In this document: positions 29,936 through 38,755 of the stretch, one piece after another
Layout: every line of letters begins with the position of its first letter
How positions within the stretch are numbered: the stretch's first letter is position 1
Source of the DNA: Saprospiraceae bacterium
GTDB lineage: Bacteria; Bacteroidota; Bacteroidia; Chitinophagales; Saprospiraceae
DNA length: 64,000 nt
Reading direction: 5' to 3'
Assembly (NCBI GenBank): GCA_016714785.1
Contig: JADKCC010000022.1
Coordinates: 181,904-245,903 of the forward strand
Translations under genes and position numbers: made by a program
The notes under the pieces: model-generated
Databases searched by the model: none
Told to the model about the DNA's origin: nothing
What the model saw: the letters and a program-made list of their open reading frames with translations, nothing else

Positions 29936-30200
29936 AGGATTACTTTGTCATTTTTGCATAAAATAAGTTTTCTCTCCACCAAGGGTTATCGAAATGACGA
30001 TCTTTTGGTTTGAAAAAGTGGGGAAGAAAAGGAGTTCGGCAAGGCCGAACTCCCTTTCTTCCCCACTTAAACTTTAATCCTATGTCATTTGGAAGGAGCT
30101 TTAGCCGCCGTGGAGGAGAGAAGCCCCATCTGCCATTTCGACTAACGGGAGAAATCTCAAACCGCTTTCATTCTAACATTTCGAAATCTACCTTTTTTAC
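29936..30200. repeat. composite palindromic repeat region
   Basis: This non-coding segment is built of related pieces: an inverted string CGAAATGAC near 29989-29997, a 53-nt near-perfect hairpin (30016-30068), and forward strings TGTCATTTGGAAGG near 30082 and CATTTCGACTAACGGGAGAA near 30136, then CATTTCGAAATCTAC near 30177. Motifs of the type GTCATTTCGA...GGGAGAAATCTC are, from general knowledge, a frequent dispersed intergenic repeat in Bacteroidota. The block is more GC-rich than its surroundings. A 101-codon frame across it is not credible as a gene. Confidence 0.6.
30016..30068 (+). terminator. 53-nt near-perfect hairpin
   Basis: The 25 bases 30016-30040 (ending GGAGTTCGGC) pair with 30044-30068 (starting GCCGAACTCC) with a single mismatch and a three-base loop AAG. 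It could end transcription of the T9SS operon 90 bases upstream, but no long T-run follows, so it may instead be a mobile palindrome. Confidence 0.5.
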
Positions 30201-30273
30201 ACTACATAGGTTAGAAATAGTTGGATATTTGTTGTTAGGGCTTTGGATAACACACAATTTTTTACGAGCAAAC

Positions 30274-30302
30274 TTGTATGTACAGGTTTTTGATTACCTT
30301 TG
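30274..30302 (+). promoter_or_regulatory. Bacteroidota-type promoter of the ABC-F gene
   Basis: TTG at 30274-30276 and TACCTTTG at 30295-30302 are spaced 18 bases, an ideal TTG/TAnnTTTG pair. The expected start of transcription is about 15-20 bases before ATG 30324, giving a short leader. Confidence 0.75.
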
Positions 30303-30323
30303 CAGCCAAATTTAATTTTCGCT

Positions 30324-31937
30324 ATGCTTTCGACCCAAAATATTTCGTTGCAATACGGTAAAAGAGTGCTTTTTGATGAAGTCAATGTCACATTCAAAGA
30401 AGGTAATTGTTATGGTATCATCGGTGCCAATGGCGCAGGTAAGTCCACATTTTTAAAAATCCTTGCAGGTACACTTGAAGCTAATAAAGGAAGTGTTCAC
30501 CTAGAAAATGGTAAAAGGATGGCAGTCCTCAAACAGAATCACTTTGAATATGATGAAGTAACAGTACTCCATACTGTAATGATGGGGCATCAAAAAATGT
30601 GGAAAATCATGCAAGAAAAAGATGCCATCTACATGAAGGAAGACTTCTCAGAAGCAGATGGTATCAAAGCATCAGAGCTCGAAGAAGAATTTGCAGAAAT
30701 GGATGGATGGAATGCTGAATCGACCGCTGCCAATCTGCTCAGTGGTATTGGAATAGCTGAGAGTGAACATTACAAAACAGTCAAAGAACTCGATGGTAAT
30801 CAAAAAGTCAGAGTTTTACTAGCACAAGCACTATTTGGCAATCCAGATGTGTTGATTTTGGATGAGCCAACCAATGACTTGGACTTACATACCATCACTT
30901 GGTTAGAAGATTTTTTATTGGACTTCAAAAATACTGTTTTGATTGTATCTCACGATAGACACTTTCTAGACACTGTTTGTACGCATATAGCAGATATAGA
31001 TTATAATAAGATCAGTTTATATACAGGTAATTATACTTTCTGGTATGAATCAAGCCAGTTGGCATTACGACAAAAACAAAATGCCAATAAAAAAGCTGAA
31101 GAAAAAGTAAAAGAGTTGCAAGCCTTTATTGATCGTTTTAGTGCCAATGCTTCAAAATCAAAGCAAGCAACTTCGCGTAAAAAAATGTTGGAGAAGATTA
31201 ACATCGAAGACATCAAACCATCTTCTAGAAGGTATCCTGGTATCATTTTCAAACAAGCTCGAGATGCTGGCAAAGAAATCCTTTCCGTAAGAGGACTCAA
31301 TTATAGTAACAATGGTGAGTACTTAATTAAAGATCTAAGTTTCAATATTGATAAGGACGATAAAATCACCTTCATTTCAAAAAACAGTTTAGCTACTACA
31401 GCTTTTTATAAGATTTTGGCAGGCGAACTTAAGCCAGATAGTGGAACCATAGAATGGGGACAAACCATCACACCATCATATTTACCCAACGAAAACGAGT
31501 CTTATTTCGCTACAGAGCCTATGAATTTGATTGATTGGCTGAGACAATATTCTACAGAAAAAGATGAGTCCTACATTCGGGGCTTTTTAGGTAAAATGTT
31601 ATTTTCTGGTGAAGAAACTTTTAAAATGTCGAATGTACTTTCAGGTGGTGAAAAAGTACGTTGTATGCTTTCACGTATGATGCTCACAGAAGCTAATGTC
31701 TTAATGTTGGATGAACCAACCAACCATTTGGACCTTGAGACCATCACTACACTCAACAACTCATTGATGAATTTCCCAGGTAATGTATTATTTACTTCTC
31801 GAGACCATACATTTACCCAAACGGTAGCAACCAGAGTGATTGAAATAGGACCGAAAGGATTTTTAGACAAACTGAAGTCTTTTGACGAATATATTGATGA
31901 TAAGGAGATACAAACCCAAAGATTGGCTATATATTAG
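30324..31937 (+). CDS. ABC-F family ATPase (ribosome-associated type)
   Basis: A 537-residue soluble protein with two ABC domains and no membrane part, as in translation-acting ABC-F proteins (EttA/Uup/YbiT class). ATG 30324 is chosen because it starts the conserved MLSTQNISLQYGKRVLFDEV and fits the promoter. Domain 1 has Walker A GANGAGKST (residues 34-42) and Walker B VLILDEPTNDLDL. Domain 2 has the signature LSGGEKVRCMLSRMML and Walker B VLMLDEPTNHLDL, but its Walker A position reads FISKNSLATTAF, lacking the GxxGxGK core. The linker helix pair (about residues 235-300) is present. The degenerate second P-loop appears also in other Bacteroidota homologues I recall, so it is probably not an error. 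Confidence 0.88.
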   Translation: MLSTQNISLQYGKRVLFDEVNVTFKEGNCYGIIGANGAGKSTFLKILAGTLEANKGSVHLENGKRMAVLKQNHFEYDEVTVLHTVMMGHQKMWKIMQEKDAIYMKEDFSEADGIKASELEEEFAEMDGWNAESTAANLLSGIGIAESEHYKTVKELDGNQKVRVLLAQALFGNPDVLILDEPTNDLDLHTITWLEDFLLDFKNTVLIVSHDRHFLDTVCTHIADIDYNKISLYTGNYTFWYESSQLALRQKQNANKKAEEKVKELQAFIDRFSANASKSKQATSRKKMLEKINIEDIKPSSRRYPGIIFKQARDAGKEILSVRGLNYSNNGEYLIKDLSFNIDKDDKITFISKNSLATTAFYKILAGELKPDSGTIEWGQTITPSYLPNENESYFATEPMNLIDWLRQYSTEKDESYIRGFLGKMLFSGEETFKMSNVLSGGEKVRCMLSRMMLTEANVLMLDEPTNHLDLETITTLNNSLMNFPGNVLFTSRDHTFTQTVATRVIEIGPKGFLDKLKSFDEYIDDKEIQTQRLAIY

Positions 31938-31984
31938 CAGCTAAATACTAAAAAACTTTAAACATACTTAGGTTTAAAATATAA

Positions 31985-32022
31985 AAAAAAAGTCCGAACT
32001 TAATTGCATTGGACTTTTTTTA
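31985..32022. terminator. bidirectional intrinsic terminator
   Basis: A7GTCC at 31985-31995 pairs with GGACT7 at 32011-32021. The A-run and T-run on either side let it serve both the ABC-F gene (plus strand) and the convergent membrane protein gene (minus strand). Confidence 0.75.
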
Positions 32023-32039
32023 TACATTCAAATATACTT

Positions 32040-32471
32040 TTATTTCATCCAAACGTGCCAAGGTATTCTTGATAAGATCAATACGAGTCCTATGGTATAA
32101 AAGATAAATACAGACTTTGCAGCGCCCTCCGTTTCTAAAGCTTTTTTACCTTTACTATATCCCATGGTTATTAAAATAATTGCAATAATATTTATCAAAG
32201 GGTGCTCTACAGCTAAAAGCCTTGCAAAGGAATCTTTCATTGTTTCACCAGAGAGATTGCTCATTCCAAAAGGAGATGTAAAATATAAAATAAGTCCAAT
32301 AAGTAACTGAATGTGAGCTGCTATTAATCCTATTAAAGCAATTTTAAATTGTGAAGCTGACCACTTTTTCTTACTGAAAAATGCCATAGATGATAAAACT
32401 ACTACAATAATTAAGATCAATAAAGCTACCCATGCTAAATGAGAGTGAGATGTTTTGATAATTGAATACAT
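32040..32471 (-). CDS. four-helix membrane protein, cytochrome b561-like
   Basis: A 143-residue protein with four predicted transmembrane helices at about residues 10-33, 44-64, 88-106 and 118-138. Histidines sit near helix ends (SHSHLAW near 9-11, AAHIQLL near 52, VEHPLI near 90, PWHVW near 140), the layout expected for heme-binding cytochrome b-like proteins. Bacteroidota homologues are usually called cytochrome B, without known function. It stands alone between two terminators and the convergent ABC-F gene. Confidence 0.6.
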   Translation of the reverse strand: MYSIIKTSHSHLAWVALLILIIVVVLSSMAFFSKKKWSASQFKIALIGLIAAHIQLLIGLILYFTSPFGMSNLSGETMKDSFARLLAVEHPLINIIAIILITMGYSKGKKALETEGAAKSVFIFYTIGLVLILSRIPWHVWMK

Positions 32472-32618
32472 AATGATGATTGATTTATAATAACAAAGGT
32501 AGGAATAATTTCTTGGTTAAAAAGTTTATTGAAAAATTAAGTAAGGAATTATAACCAATGTTTCATTTTTTCGAGACTCTCAAATATTATGAGTTTATTC
32601 AGAATTTCATTACAATGA

Positions 32619-34523
32619 TCAATATCCCATATAATTCCAAGCAGAGTCGTAGTGCCCTTCTTTATTTATATGATCTATTAATCCTACATATAATGGATGT
32701 TGACCTAAAGTGGCACTATCACCTACAATGACCAATTTTTTTTGAGCTCGAGTCATTGCCACATTTAGCCGCCTTTCATCCTTTAGGAACCCTATTTCAC
32801 TAGTTTCATTGCTTCGTACAAGAGTGATATAAATCAACTCTTTTTCTTGGCCTTGAAATCCATCTATCGAATTGACTTCTATTTCCATCGTCTTCAAGTC
32901 AATATCATCCGATATTTGGTTGCGAATATATCGCACTTGCTCAGAATATGGGCTGATTATTCCTATATTTATTCCTAAAAAATTTTCTCTATTTGCAAGT
33001 AAGTGCTCCCTAATAATAAAAAACTCCCCATGATTGGCATAACTACGGTGTTCGACATTAATCACTTCTTCAAACCCACAACCGGCAGTATCAATAAACA
33101 CCAAGGGCAAATGATCGTTTCTGATGGTTCTTTGCGATACTTCAGGAGGAGAAATTAATTGATTTTTATAATATTTTTCATTCGAAAAGCCTAGTATCTT
33201 ATGATTCATTCTGTATTGTTCATTGAGCATCGTACTATACATTATATTATCCGTCATGATGTCTAAAATAGTAGTTTCTAATCCCAGTTTAATAGCTTCG
33301 CTACTTTTTACAGTTGGTGGTAGCTGTTTATGATCTCCCGCAAGAATGACTCTATCTGCTTTTAAGATAGCATTCCAACATTCAGGTTCTAATGCCTGTG
33401 AAGCTTCGTCAATAATCACAGTTTTAAAATGTAAGTCATTTAATATCCTGTTACTTACACCTATTAAAGTTGTAGTAATTACTTGGCTGCCCAACACTAT
33501 TTCTTCTATCAGTCTGTCTTCCAATTCCATCGCCCATTTGCGAAGTTCTCTTGCTTCCTTTCGCAGTTCACGTCTGTCATCTCGCTCTTCTATACCAAAA
33601 TTTCGTTTGAATTGTGACGCACGTTTGTCTGTCTCGTGCGCTTGAATTTTTACTTTCTTGATATGATTCCATTCCTGATGATTTCTCACTTTTTCTTCTA
33701 TGGTAAGGTGCATCAAATCATCATGTATCCTAGTGATATTACCTACACGCAACACTGAAATACCTCGAATAGAAAGTCGTTCTGCCAGTAGATCTACCGC
33801 ATTATTACTTGACGCACAGATAAGAATTCTCTTTTCTGTTTTGAGTAAAGTTTCAGCAAGTGCGACCAGCGTAGTAGTCTTGCCAGTGCCAGGAGGACCA
33901 TGTATAATACCCAAATTAGGCGTACTAAGGCAAATTTTTAAAGCTTCTTTTTGCGAATGGTTTAAATCACTTCTTAGATCTATTGTTCTATTTTGTTCAG
34001 TTTGAATGCCATATTGGTCTAATGATCTATTAGCAATACCATTACGGAGTATTTTATGAAATTCATTTTTTGTTTCAATAACAGCTTTGATCGCTTTTTC
34101 CATCACCTTATATGGTTTGTCATCATATATGACTTCGACACCTGAAAGCCCGCGATCAAAGACATCTATCTTTTCAGCTTGATCTGTATGTAGTAATAAT
34201 CTCATTTTATCGCCACGGACAGCAGAAACAACTACTTTAAATGTCACCTTTTCGTCTTGGACATTAAAAATTGAAGCTGCCATACCTTCTGAAAACCGAT
34301 GACTATTCTCAGTGTTTTTTATTCGTTGCACCTCCACTTCCAAATATTCACCCACGGTATAGGATTTTCTTAGTATATTGATTGGGTACCACATAAATCC
34401 AGCATTAACTTTCTGCTGTAAGGTCTTACTTTCATTGAGAGATCGGAAGAAAGCTTCATCATGCTTTCTCTCTGCATCAATCGCCTTTAATAATGTTTGA
34501 TATCTATTTTGATCTTGGCTCAT
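32619..34523 (-). CDS. superfamily 1 DNA/RNA helicase (IGHMBP2/Upf1-like, AAA_11/AAA_12)
   Basis: A 634-residue helicase. Motif I is GPPGTGKTTTLVALAE (residues ~208-223), motif Ia ICASSNNAVD, and motif II VIIDEASQALEPE. Motif III region is ILAGDHKQLPPTV, motif IV-V NEQYRMN and EVNSIDGFQGQEKELIYI, and motif VI NVAMTRAQKKLVIVGD. The N-terminal ~180 residues are a beta-barrel domain as in IGHMBP2. It probably unwinds DNA or RNA with 5'-3' polarity; the cell role is not known. ATG 34523 is preceded by a -7 box only five bases away, so the message may be leaderless. Confidence 0.9.
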   Translation of the reverse strand: MSQDQNRYQTLLKAIDAERKHDEAFFRSLNESKTLQQKVNAGFMWYPINILRKSYTVGEYLEVEVQRIKNTENSHRFSEGMAASIFNVQDEKVTFKVVVSAVRGDKMRLLLHTDQAEKIDVFDRGLSGVEVIYDDKPYKVMEKAIKAVIETKNEFHKILRNGIANRSLDQYGIQTEQNRTIDLRSDLNHSQKEALKICLSTPNLGIIHGPPGTGKTTTLVALAETLLKTEKRILICASSNNAVDLLAERLSIRGISVLRVGNITRIHDDLMHLTIEEKVRNHQEWNHIKKVKIQAHETDKRASQFKRNFGIEERDDRRELRKEARELRKWAMELEDRLIEEIVLGSQVITTTLIGVSNRILNDLHFKTVIIDEASQALEPECWNAILKADRVILAGDHKQLPPTVKSSEAIKLGLETTILDIMTDNIMYSTMLNEQYRMNHKILGFSNEKYYKNQLISPPEVSQRTIRNDHLPLVFIDTAGCGFEEVINVEHRSYANHGEFFIIREHLLANRENFLGINIGIISPYSEQVRYIRNQISDDIDLKTMEIEVNSIDGFQGQEKELIYITLVRSNETSEIGFLKDERRLNVAMTRAQKKLVIVGDSATLGQHPLYVGLIDHINKEGHYDSAWNYMGY

Positions 34524-34528
34524 GAGGC

Positions 34529-34536
34529 CAAAGGTA
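34529..34536 (-). promoter_or_regulatory. -7 box immediately upstream of the helicase start
   Basis: Minus strand TACCTTTG, a perfect TAnnTTTG match, ends five bases before ATG 34523. Transcription would begin at or next to the start codon. No TTG at 17-23 bases upstream was found. Confidence 0.5.
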
Positions 34537-34539
34537 CAG

Positions 34540-35123
34540 AAATTTATTTGCCTTCCATGCTATTACTTTGATTTATGGCATAGGGATTATAAAAATTGTG
34601 AGATTTATGAATGTAATGAATTATATTAAAATAACTATGAAAATATTATGATTATTATTATAATCAATTATTTTACAATACTTTAAACATTAGAGTATAA
34701 ATTATATTATTTGGTACAAATTTTGTATTTTTATAAAATATTATCGGAACGTATCTTTGTATTGTAAATGAGAGAAAACCTGTCATATACACCGGTTAAA
34801 GAATCGGGCCGAAATATTCGGAAATGTTCATGGGATTAAAAACAAAATAATAAATGGGTTGGTATATTTAATTTTATTTACCAACCCAAATATTTCATCC
34901 CTAATAAAAAGTAAGTTTTGGTTCATTAAAATATAAGTTAGTAAAAAGAGATTGAGTTGCGAAGGTGAGATCTTTGCAGTGAGGTATTAAAAGTTCATGG
35001 GTTATAATCTGAAATGGTCGCTGGGGGGCGACCATTTTTATTTTAAGGAATTCATAAGATTCAAATCAATAAAAATAAACTTTCATTTTATTAAATTGTT
35101 TGGCTTAAGGTAATGATAATATT
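34540..35123 (+). other. intergenic region with two orphan hairpins, possible small RNAs
   Basis: No credible gene is present, but the 580 bases are structured. TATCTTTG at 34752-34759 is a -7 box. About 95 bases later TGGGTTGGTA (34855-34864) pairs perfectly with TACCAACCCA (34879-34888). A second hairpin, AAATGGTCGC (35012-35021) with GCGACCATTT (35028-35037) around TGGGGG, is followed by TTATTTT and is a good intrinsic terminator. Only a 23-codon frame starts after the box (MRENLSYTPVKESGRNIRKC). Two short transcripts are plausible. Confidence 0.45.
35012..35045 (+). terminator. intrinsic terminator without an upstream gene
   Basis: A perfect 10-bp stem with a G-rich 6-nt loop is followed by a T-rich tail. 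The nearest upstream gene points the other way, so it should end a non-coding or very short transcript. Confidence 0.6.
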
Positions 35124-35951
35124 ATGACGCTTTCCTTTTCATTTTCGCCTTGTCCCAATGATACTTTCATGTTCGAGCCCATTGTTAACAAAAAGATTGA
35201 CCTTCGTGGTTTAGCTTTCGATATTTCATTACATGATGTGGAACACCTCAACAAAACAGCCTTAAACCACCTTCCAGATATAACAAAGATCAGTTTTAAT
35301 GCCTATACAAAGGTGTTTGATAGATACCAATTACTCAACAGTGGTAGTGCACTTGGTAATAATTGTGGACCATTATTAATTGCTAAAAAGCAATACAAAC
35401 TTGAAGAATTAAGTAGTCTTACTATTGGAGTGCCTGGATACAATACTACAGCATTTTTATTACTTAAGTATGCATTCCCAGATACAACCAAGTTTAAAGA
35501 ATTTGTTTTTTCTGACATTGAATTGGCTGTCCAAAATGAAGAAATAGATGCAGGCTTGATCATTCATGAAAATAGGTTTACCTACGCTCAGAAAGGATTA
35601 GTAAAGATTATGGATCTAGGTGAAAACTGGGAGACCAAAACTGGAAGCCCTATCCCTCTTGGCGGGATTGCCATTAAAAGATCACTTTCCGAAGACATTA
35701 GAAACAAAGTCAATGAGGTGCTGTATGATAGTATTAAATATGCATTTGAACATCCTGATTCGGGAAATTCTTTTATTGCACTTCATGCACAAGAAATGGA
35801 CAACCAAGTAATGCAAGCACACATAAACCTATATGTAAACCAATATTCACAAAATATTGGAAATAATGGAAAAAATGCAATTCATACACTTTTCAAAATA
35901 GTAAATCCTGCCATCCAAGAAGCTCAGCTAAAGAATTTATTTGTAAGATAG
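35124..35951 (+). CDS. mqnD: 1,4-dihydroxy-6-naphthoate synthase (futalosine menaquinone pathway)
   Basis: MqnD converts cyclic dehypoxanthinyl futalosine to 1,4-dihydroxy-6-naphthoate. The 275-residue protein begins SFSFSPCPNDTFMFEP, the family hallmark. It continues with ITKISFNAY, SGSALGNNCGPLL (substrate pocket) and TIGVPGYNTTAFLLL, then DAGLIIHENRFTY and PIPLGGIAI. Length and all blocks match. Other mqn genes are not in the window, which is common in Bacteroidota where they are scattered. It uses the route via futalosine, not MenA-type isochorismate steps. Confidence 0.93.
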   Translation: MTLSFSFSPCPNDTFMFEPIVNKKIDLRGLAFDISLHDVEHLNKTALNHLPDITKISFNAYTKVFDRYQLLNSGSALGNNCGPLLIAKKQYKLEELSSLTIGVPGYNTTAFLLLKYAFPDTTKFKEFVFSDIELAVQNEEIDAGLIIHENRFTYAQKGLVKIMDLGENWETKTGSPIPLGGIAIKRSLSEDIRNKVNEVLYDSIKYAFEHPDSGNSFIALHAQEMDNQVMQAHINLYVNQYSQNIGNNGKNAIHTLFKIVNPAIQEAQLKNLFVR

Positions 35952-35970
35952 CGCCTTATATATAAACTTC

Positions 35971-36528
35971 TCACTTAAACTCAGTAAAAAAATTACGCAA
36001 CTCCATAGCCTCTTCAGGCTTTAGTTTGCCCGCAAGGATGAGTCTTAATTCTCTTCTTCGAGAAGCTACTTCAAATTGTTTTTTCTCTTCATTTGTAATT
36101 GGAATTACAGCAGGTACTTTTATAGGTTTTCCTGAGCTCTTGTCCAAAGCTACAAATGTAAAATAGGCATGATTGGACTGTCTTGGATTTGCGCCTGTGA
36201 TATCAGCAGCAGAGACTTCTACAAATATCTCTACAGAAGTTGTAAATGCTCTAGTTACTTGTGCTGTCAAAGTGATTACATCTCCCAATCGAATAGGTTC
36301 ATGAAAGGATATGTGATCCACAGATGCAGTTGCCACTAAAGATTCACAATGGCGAGCAGCACATATTGCGCAAGCTATATCCATCCAACGCATAAGATAT
36401 CCACCCATCAAATTACCCATCGGGTTGGTATCATTAGGCATGATCATTTCTGTCATCACAGTCTTAGAAATACTGACCAACTTCCCTTCAAGCTTCTCTG
36501 GCTCCATATTATAAAAATTTACTTTCAA
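35971..36528 (-). CDS. acyl-CoA thioesterase, hotdog fold
   Basis: A 185-residue protein of the BACH/YciA-like acyl-CoA hydrolase family. The hotdog core has MIMPNDTNPMGNLMGGYLMR and then WMDIACAICAARHC, with the Asp of MDIA as general base candidate. DHISFHEPIRLGDVITL follows, then VSAADITGANPRQSNHAYF. The C-terminal ~35 residues are a charged extension. It hydrolyses acyl-CoA to free acid and CoA; chain preference cannot be told. Its start overlaps the end of lipB by four bases (36525-36528), so the two are translationally coupled, and both act on acyl groups. Confidence 0.88.
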   Translation of the reverse strand: MKVNFYNMEPEKLEGKLVSISKTVMTEMIMPNDTNPMGNLMGGYLMRWMDIACAICAARHCESLVATASVDHISFHEPIRLGDVITLTAQVTRAFTTSVEIFVEVSAADITGANPRQSNHAYFTFVALDKSSGKPIKVPAVIPITNEEKKQFEVASRRRELRLILAGKLKPEEAMELRNFFTEFK

Positions 36529-37250
36529 ATATAATTATAATCAAAAAGTTCACTAAACAATTTTTTCATCCGCTCCCCTACCTCATCCAAATTTAAAGTT
36601 TGACCTGTTTCAAAGGCAAGAGAAGTAACTGTTTTATTTTCATCCACAATCCCACATGGTACAATTTTATCAAAATAAGTTAAGTCTGTATTTACATTAA
36701 AAGCAAATCCATGCATACTTACCCATCTCGAAAGGTGAACTCCAATTGCACAAATTTTTCTGTATTTATCTGATTTATCATCTGGAGCAAGCCAGACACC
36801 TGTATAGTCGGGTATTCTTATACCCACAAGATGATATTCAGCCAATAATTGTATCATGACCTCTTCTATCAAGCGAACATATTTATGCACATCAGTAAAA
36901 AATTCGTCAAGGTCAAATATAGGATATCCTGTAATTTGTCCTGGGCCATGATAAGTAATGTCACCTCCTCTATTGATCTTAAAAAACTCTATTTCATCAG
37001 TATTCAACTCATCTTCACTCAGTAATAAATGATCTAATGTACCACTTTTACCTAACGTAAAGACAGGATTATGCTCACAAAATATCAATTGATGAATCTG
37101 ATCTTTATTATTTTGAAGGGTTGGAGCTAAACTCCTTTTGTCCAATTTTAAACGCACTAATTGCTGATGAAGAGATGTCTGTAAATCCCATACTTTCTTA
37201 TACGATTGATTTTTCACCCAAGAAAATTGTACCATAGGTTTCATGACCAT
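36525..37250 (-). CDS. lipB: octanoyl-[acyl carrier protein]:protein N-octanoyltransferase
   Basis: LipB transfers octanoyl from ACP to lipoyl domains, the first step of lipoate assembly needed by the E1-containing 2-oxoacid dehydrogenases. The 241-residue protein shows HNPVFTLGKSG (residues ~60-70), RGGDITYHGPGQITGYP (94-110), Lys165 in RKICAIGV, GFAFNVNTDL and the catalytic Cys199 in VPCGI. All match LipB. The start is ATG 37250 just downstream of a clear promoter at 37310-37342. The thioesterase gene follows with a 4-base overlap. Confidence 0.94.
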   Translation of the reverse strand: MVMKPMVQFSWVKNQSYKKVWDLQTSLHQQLVRLKLDKRSLAPTLQNNKDQIHQLIFCEHNPVFTLGKSGTLDHLLLSEDELNTDEIEFFKINRGGDITYHGPGQITGYPIFDLDEFFTDVHKYVRLIEEVMIQLLAEYHLVGIRIPDYTGVWLAPDDKSDKYRKICAIGVHLSRWVSMHGFAFNVNTDLTYFDKIVPCGIVDENKTVTSLAFETGQTLNLDEVGERMKKLFSELFDYNYI

Positions 37251-37309
37251 AATCTAATATTATAACTTCTTTTATGAAAATTTATATATTTTTTTTAGAA
37301 ATTATAACG

Positions 37310-37342
37310 CAAAGATAGGCAATTTTTTAAGTTGAACTACAA
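37310..37342 (-). promoter_or_regulatory. Bacteroidota-type promoter of lipB
   Basis: Minus strand TTG (37342-37340) and TATCTTTG (37317-37310) are spaced 22 bases, within the range for TTG/TAnnTTTG promoters. It serves lipB and the coupled thioesterase gene. Confidence 0.65.
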
Positions 37343-37572
37343 AAGGTGAGCGATTAAAAGTTTACCTTAAAAGTGTGAGGTAAATATATTTTTTAACTTT
37401 TGTCTATGCCACTTACCTAATAAATACATATTGACAAAACAAGCACCATATTTACTAAATGTATTTCCAACCCTAATGAATTTCACTTTGAATCTAATGA
37501 TTATATACAAGATCTATTATTTTGCTAATCACTCCATATTATAAAAAATTTTAATTTTTAATCAATAATTAT

Positions 37573-37580
37573 TACCTTTG
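37573..37580 (+). promoter_or_regulatory. -7 box of the lipoprotein gene
   Basis: TACCTTTG, a perfect -7 element, 42 bases before ATG 37623. No TTG is seen at the usual distance. The rest of 37251-37622 holds no other feature I can support. Confidence 0.5.
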
Positions 37581-37622
37581 CCGCTTATAAAATATTATTT
37601 CAATAATAAGTAAATATTAAAA

Positions 37623-38232
37623 ATGAAACAGGTTACTTTTTTCACTTTTTGTGATCTTCCTGATAGCTTGTAAAAATGATTCATCAAGCAATAAATTGGA
37701 AGCTATCAACCCAACAGCTGTAAATGGGAAAGCCCCGGTTGATCCAAAAACGCTTACAGTGCCAAATGCTGTAGATATGATTACTGTAGCAGAAGTGCAG
37801 GATATACTTGATACCAATAGTCCAGTCAATGCTAAAGAATCTAATGACCCAACCAATGACAAAAGCAAATCATGCTTCTTTAAATGGGATGACCCAAACA
37901 CACCGAATGCAGGTATTTTAATTCAAGTTATGGCAAACCCTGTATTTGAAGACTACCCACAATACATTTCTACATTTGTATCATCAAAACTTAAAGAAGG
38001 TGAAATGGTGATGGGCCAAGATGCTCCAATCACCTATAAAGAGTTTGATGCTAATGGAAAACCAGGTGCTTATTCATTTCAGCAAGCAAGGTTCTATTGG
38101 GCAGGTGATAACGATTACCTATTTATGCTTGCCTTTAATGTTTCTACCTTAAGTGAAAGTAAAATGGTAAAAGCAGCAGAAAAAATTGCCAAAATAGTCA
38201 ATAAGAATTTTGCATCCAAAACAAGCAAGTAA
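37623..38232 (+). CDS. small lipoprotein of unknown function, one frameshift in the signal peptide
   Basis: ATG 37623 begins MKQVTFFTF, and the +1 frame continues VIFLIACKNDSSSN, giving a lipoprotein signal with a LIAC lipobox if one base is added or removed in the T-run near 37641-37650. The alternative GTG 37651 start would cut the signal in half, so a homopolymer error is more likely. The mature part (~180 residues) has VDMITVAEVQDIL, KSCFFKWDDPN and a C-terminal helix MVKAAEKIAKIVNKNF. It resembles Bacteroidota lipoproteins without a named domain. A strong bidirectional terminator follows (38358-38395). Confidence 0.65.
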
Positions 38233-38357
38233 TTTCTAATATGAAGAATTATTTAGTAAATATAATGGTTTTAATTCATTCTTTAAGGCGAATAGTTTTA
38301 AGATAAACCTAAATTTTGCATTAAATTTTTCCATATATATAGTAAAGTTTAAAGTAT

Positions 38358-38395
38358 AAGCCATCAATTTCGTTGTGAATTTTGATGGCTTTTTG
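38358..38395. terminator. intrinsic terminator
   Basis: AAGCCATCAA (38358-38367) pairs perfectly with TTGATGGCTT (38382-38391), followed by TTTGC. It ends the lipoprotein gene. The remaining sequence to 38660 is AT-rich without features. Confidence 0.75.
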
Positions 38396-38662
38396 CTTTA
38401 AAAAAGAAAAATTATTTTAATGAAAGGATAAAATCAAATATTCATTAACAGAAAAATATATTTGAATAACCCAACAAAAATTACCAAGGGGAAAACTATA
38501 GACTTCACCATATTTTATTAAAACGGTACTAATTTAACCAATGGATTTTATAATGTGCAACATTAAATAAATATTAATTATTCAGAAAAGCAAATTATAC
38601 CCTACTAACAATCAAGGAATTACATAAGTGTGAAAAATATATTATATTTTAGTAGGAATATC

Positions 38663-38694
38663 TTTGTTTAGAGTTTATTTTTTAATTACCTTTG
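38663..38694 (+). promoter_or_regulatory. Bacteroidota-type promoter of the giant protein gene
   Basis: TTTG at 38663-38666 and TACCTTTG at 38687-38694 are spaced 20 bases. The leader before ATG 38756 would be about 55 bases. Confidence 0.7.
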
Positions 38695-38755
38695 CTCGGT
38701 AAAATGATGTCAACATCAAATTACAAGATTGTAGAACCATAACTCAACCTGAAGA

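Noticed and set aside
30010..30315. 101-codon frame before the ABC-F gene
   Set aside because: It crosses the 53-nt hairpin, dispersed repeat pieces and the ABC-F promoter; no coding signature.
34766..34837. 23-codon frame starting MRENLSYTPVKESGRNIRKC
   Set aside because: Too short to support as a gene; it is reported only as part of the possible small RNA region.
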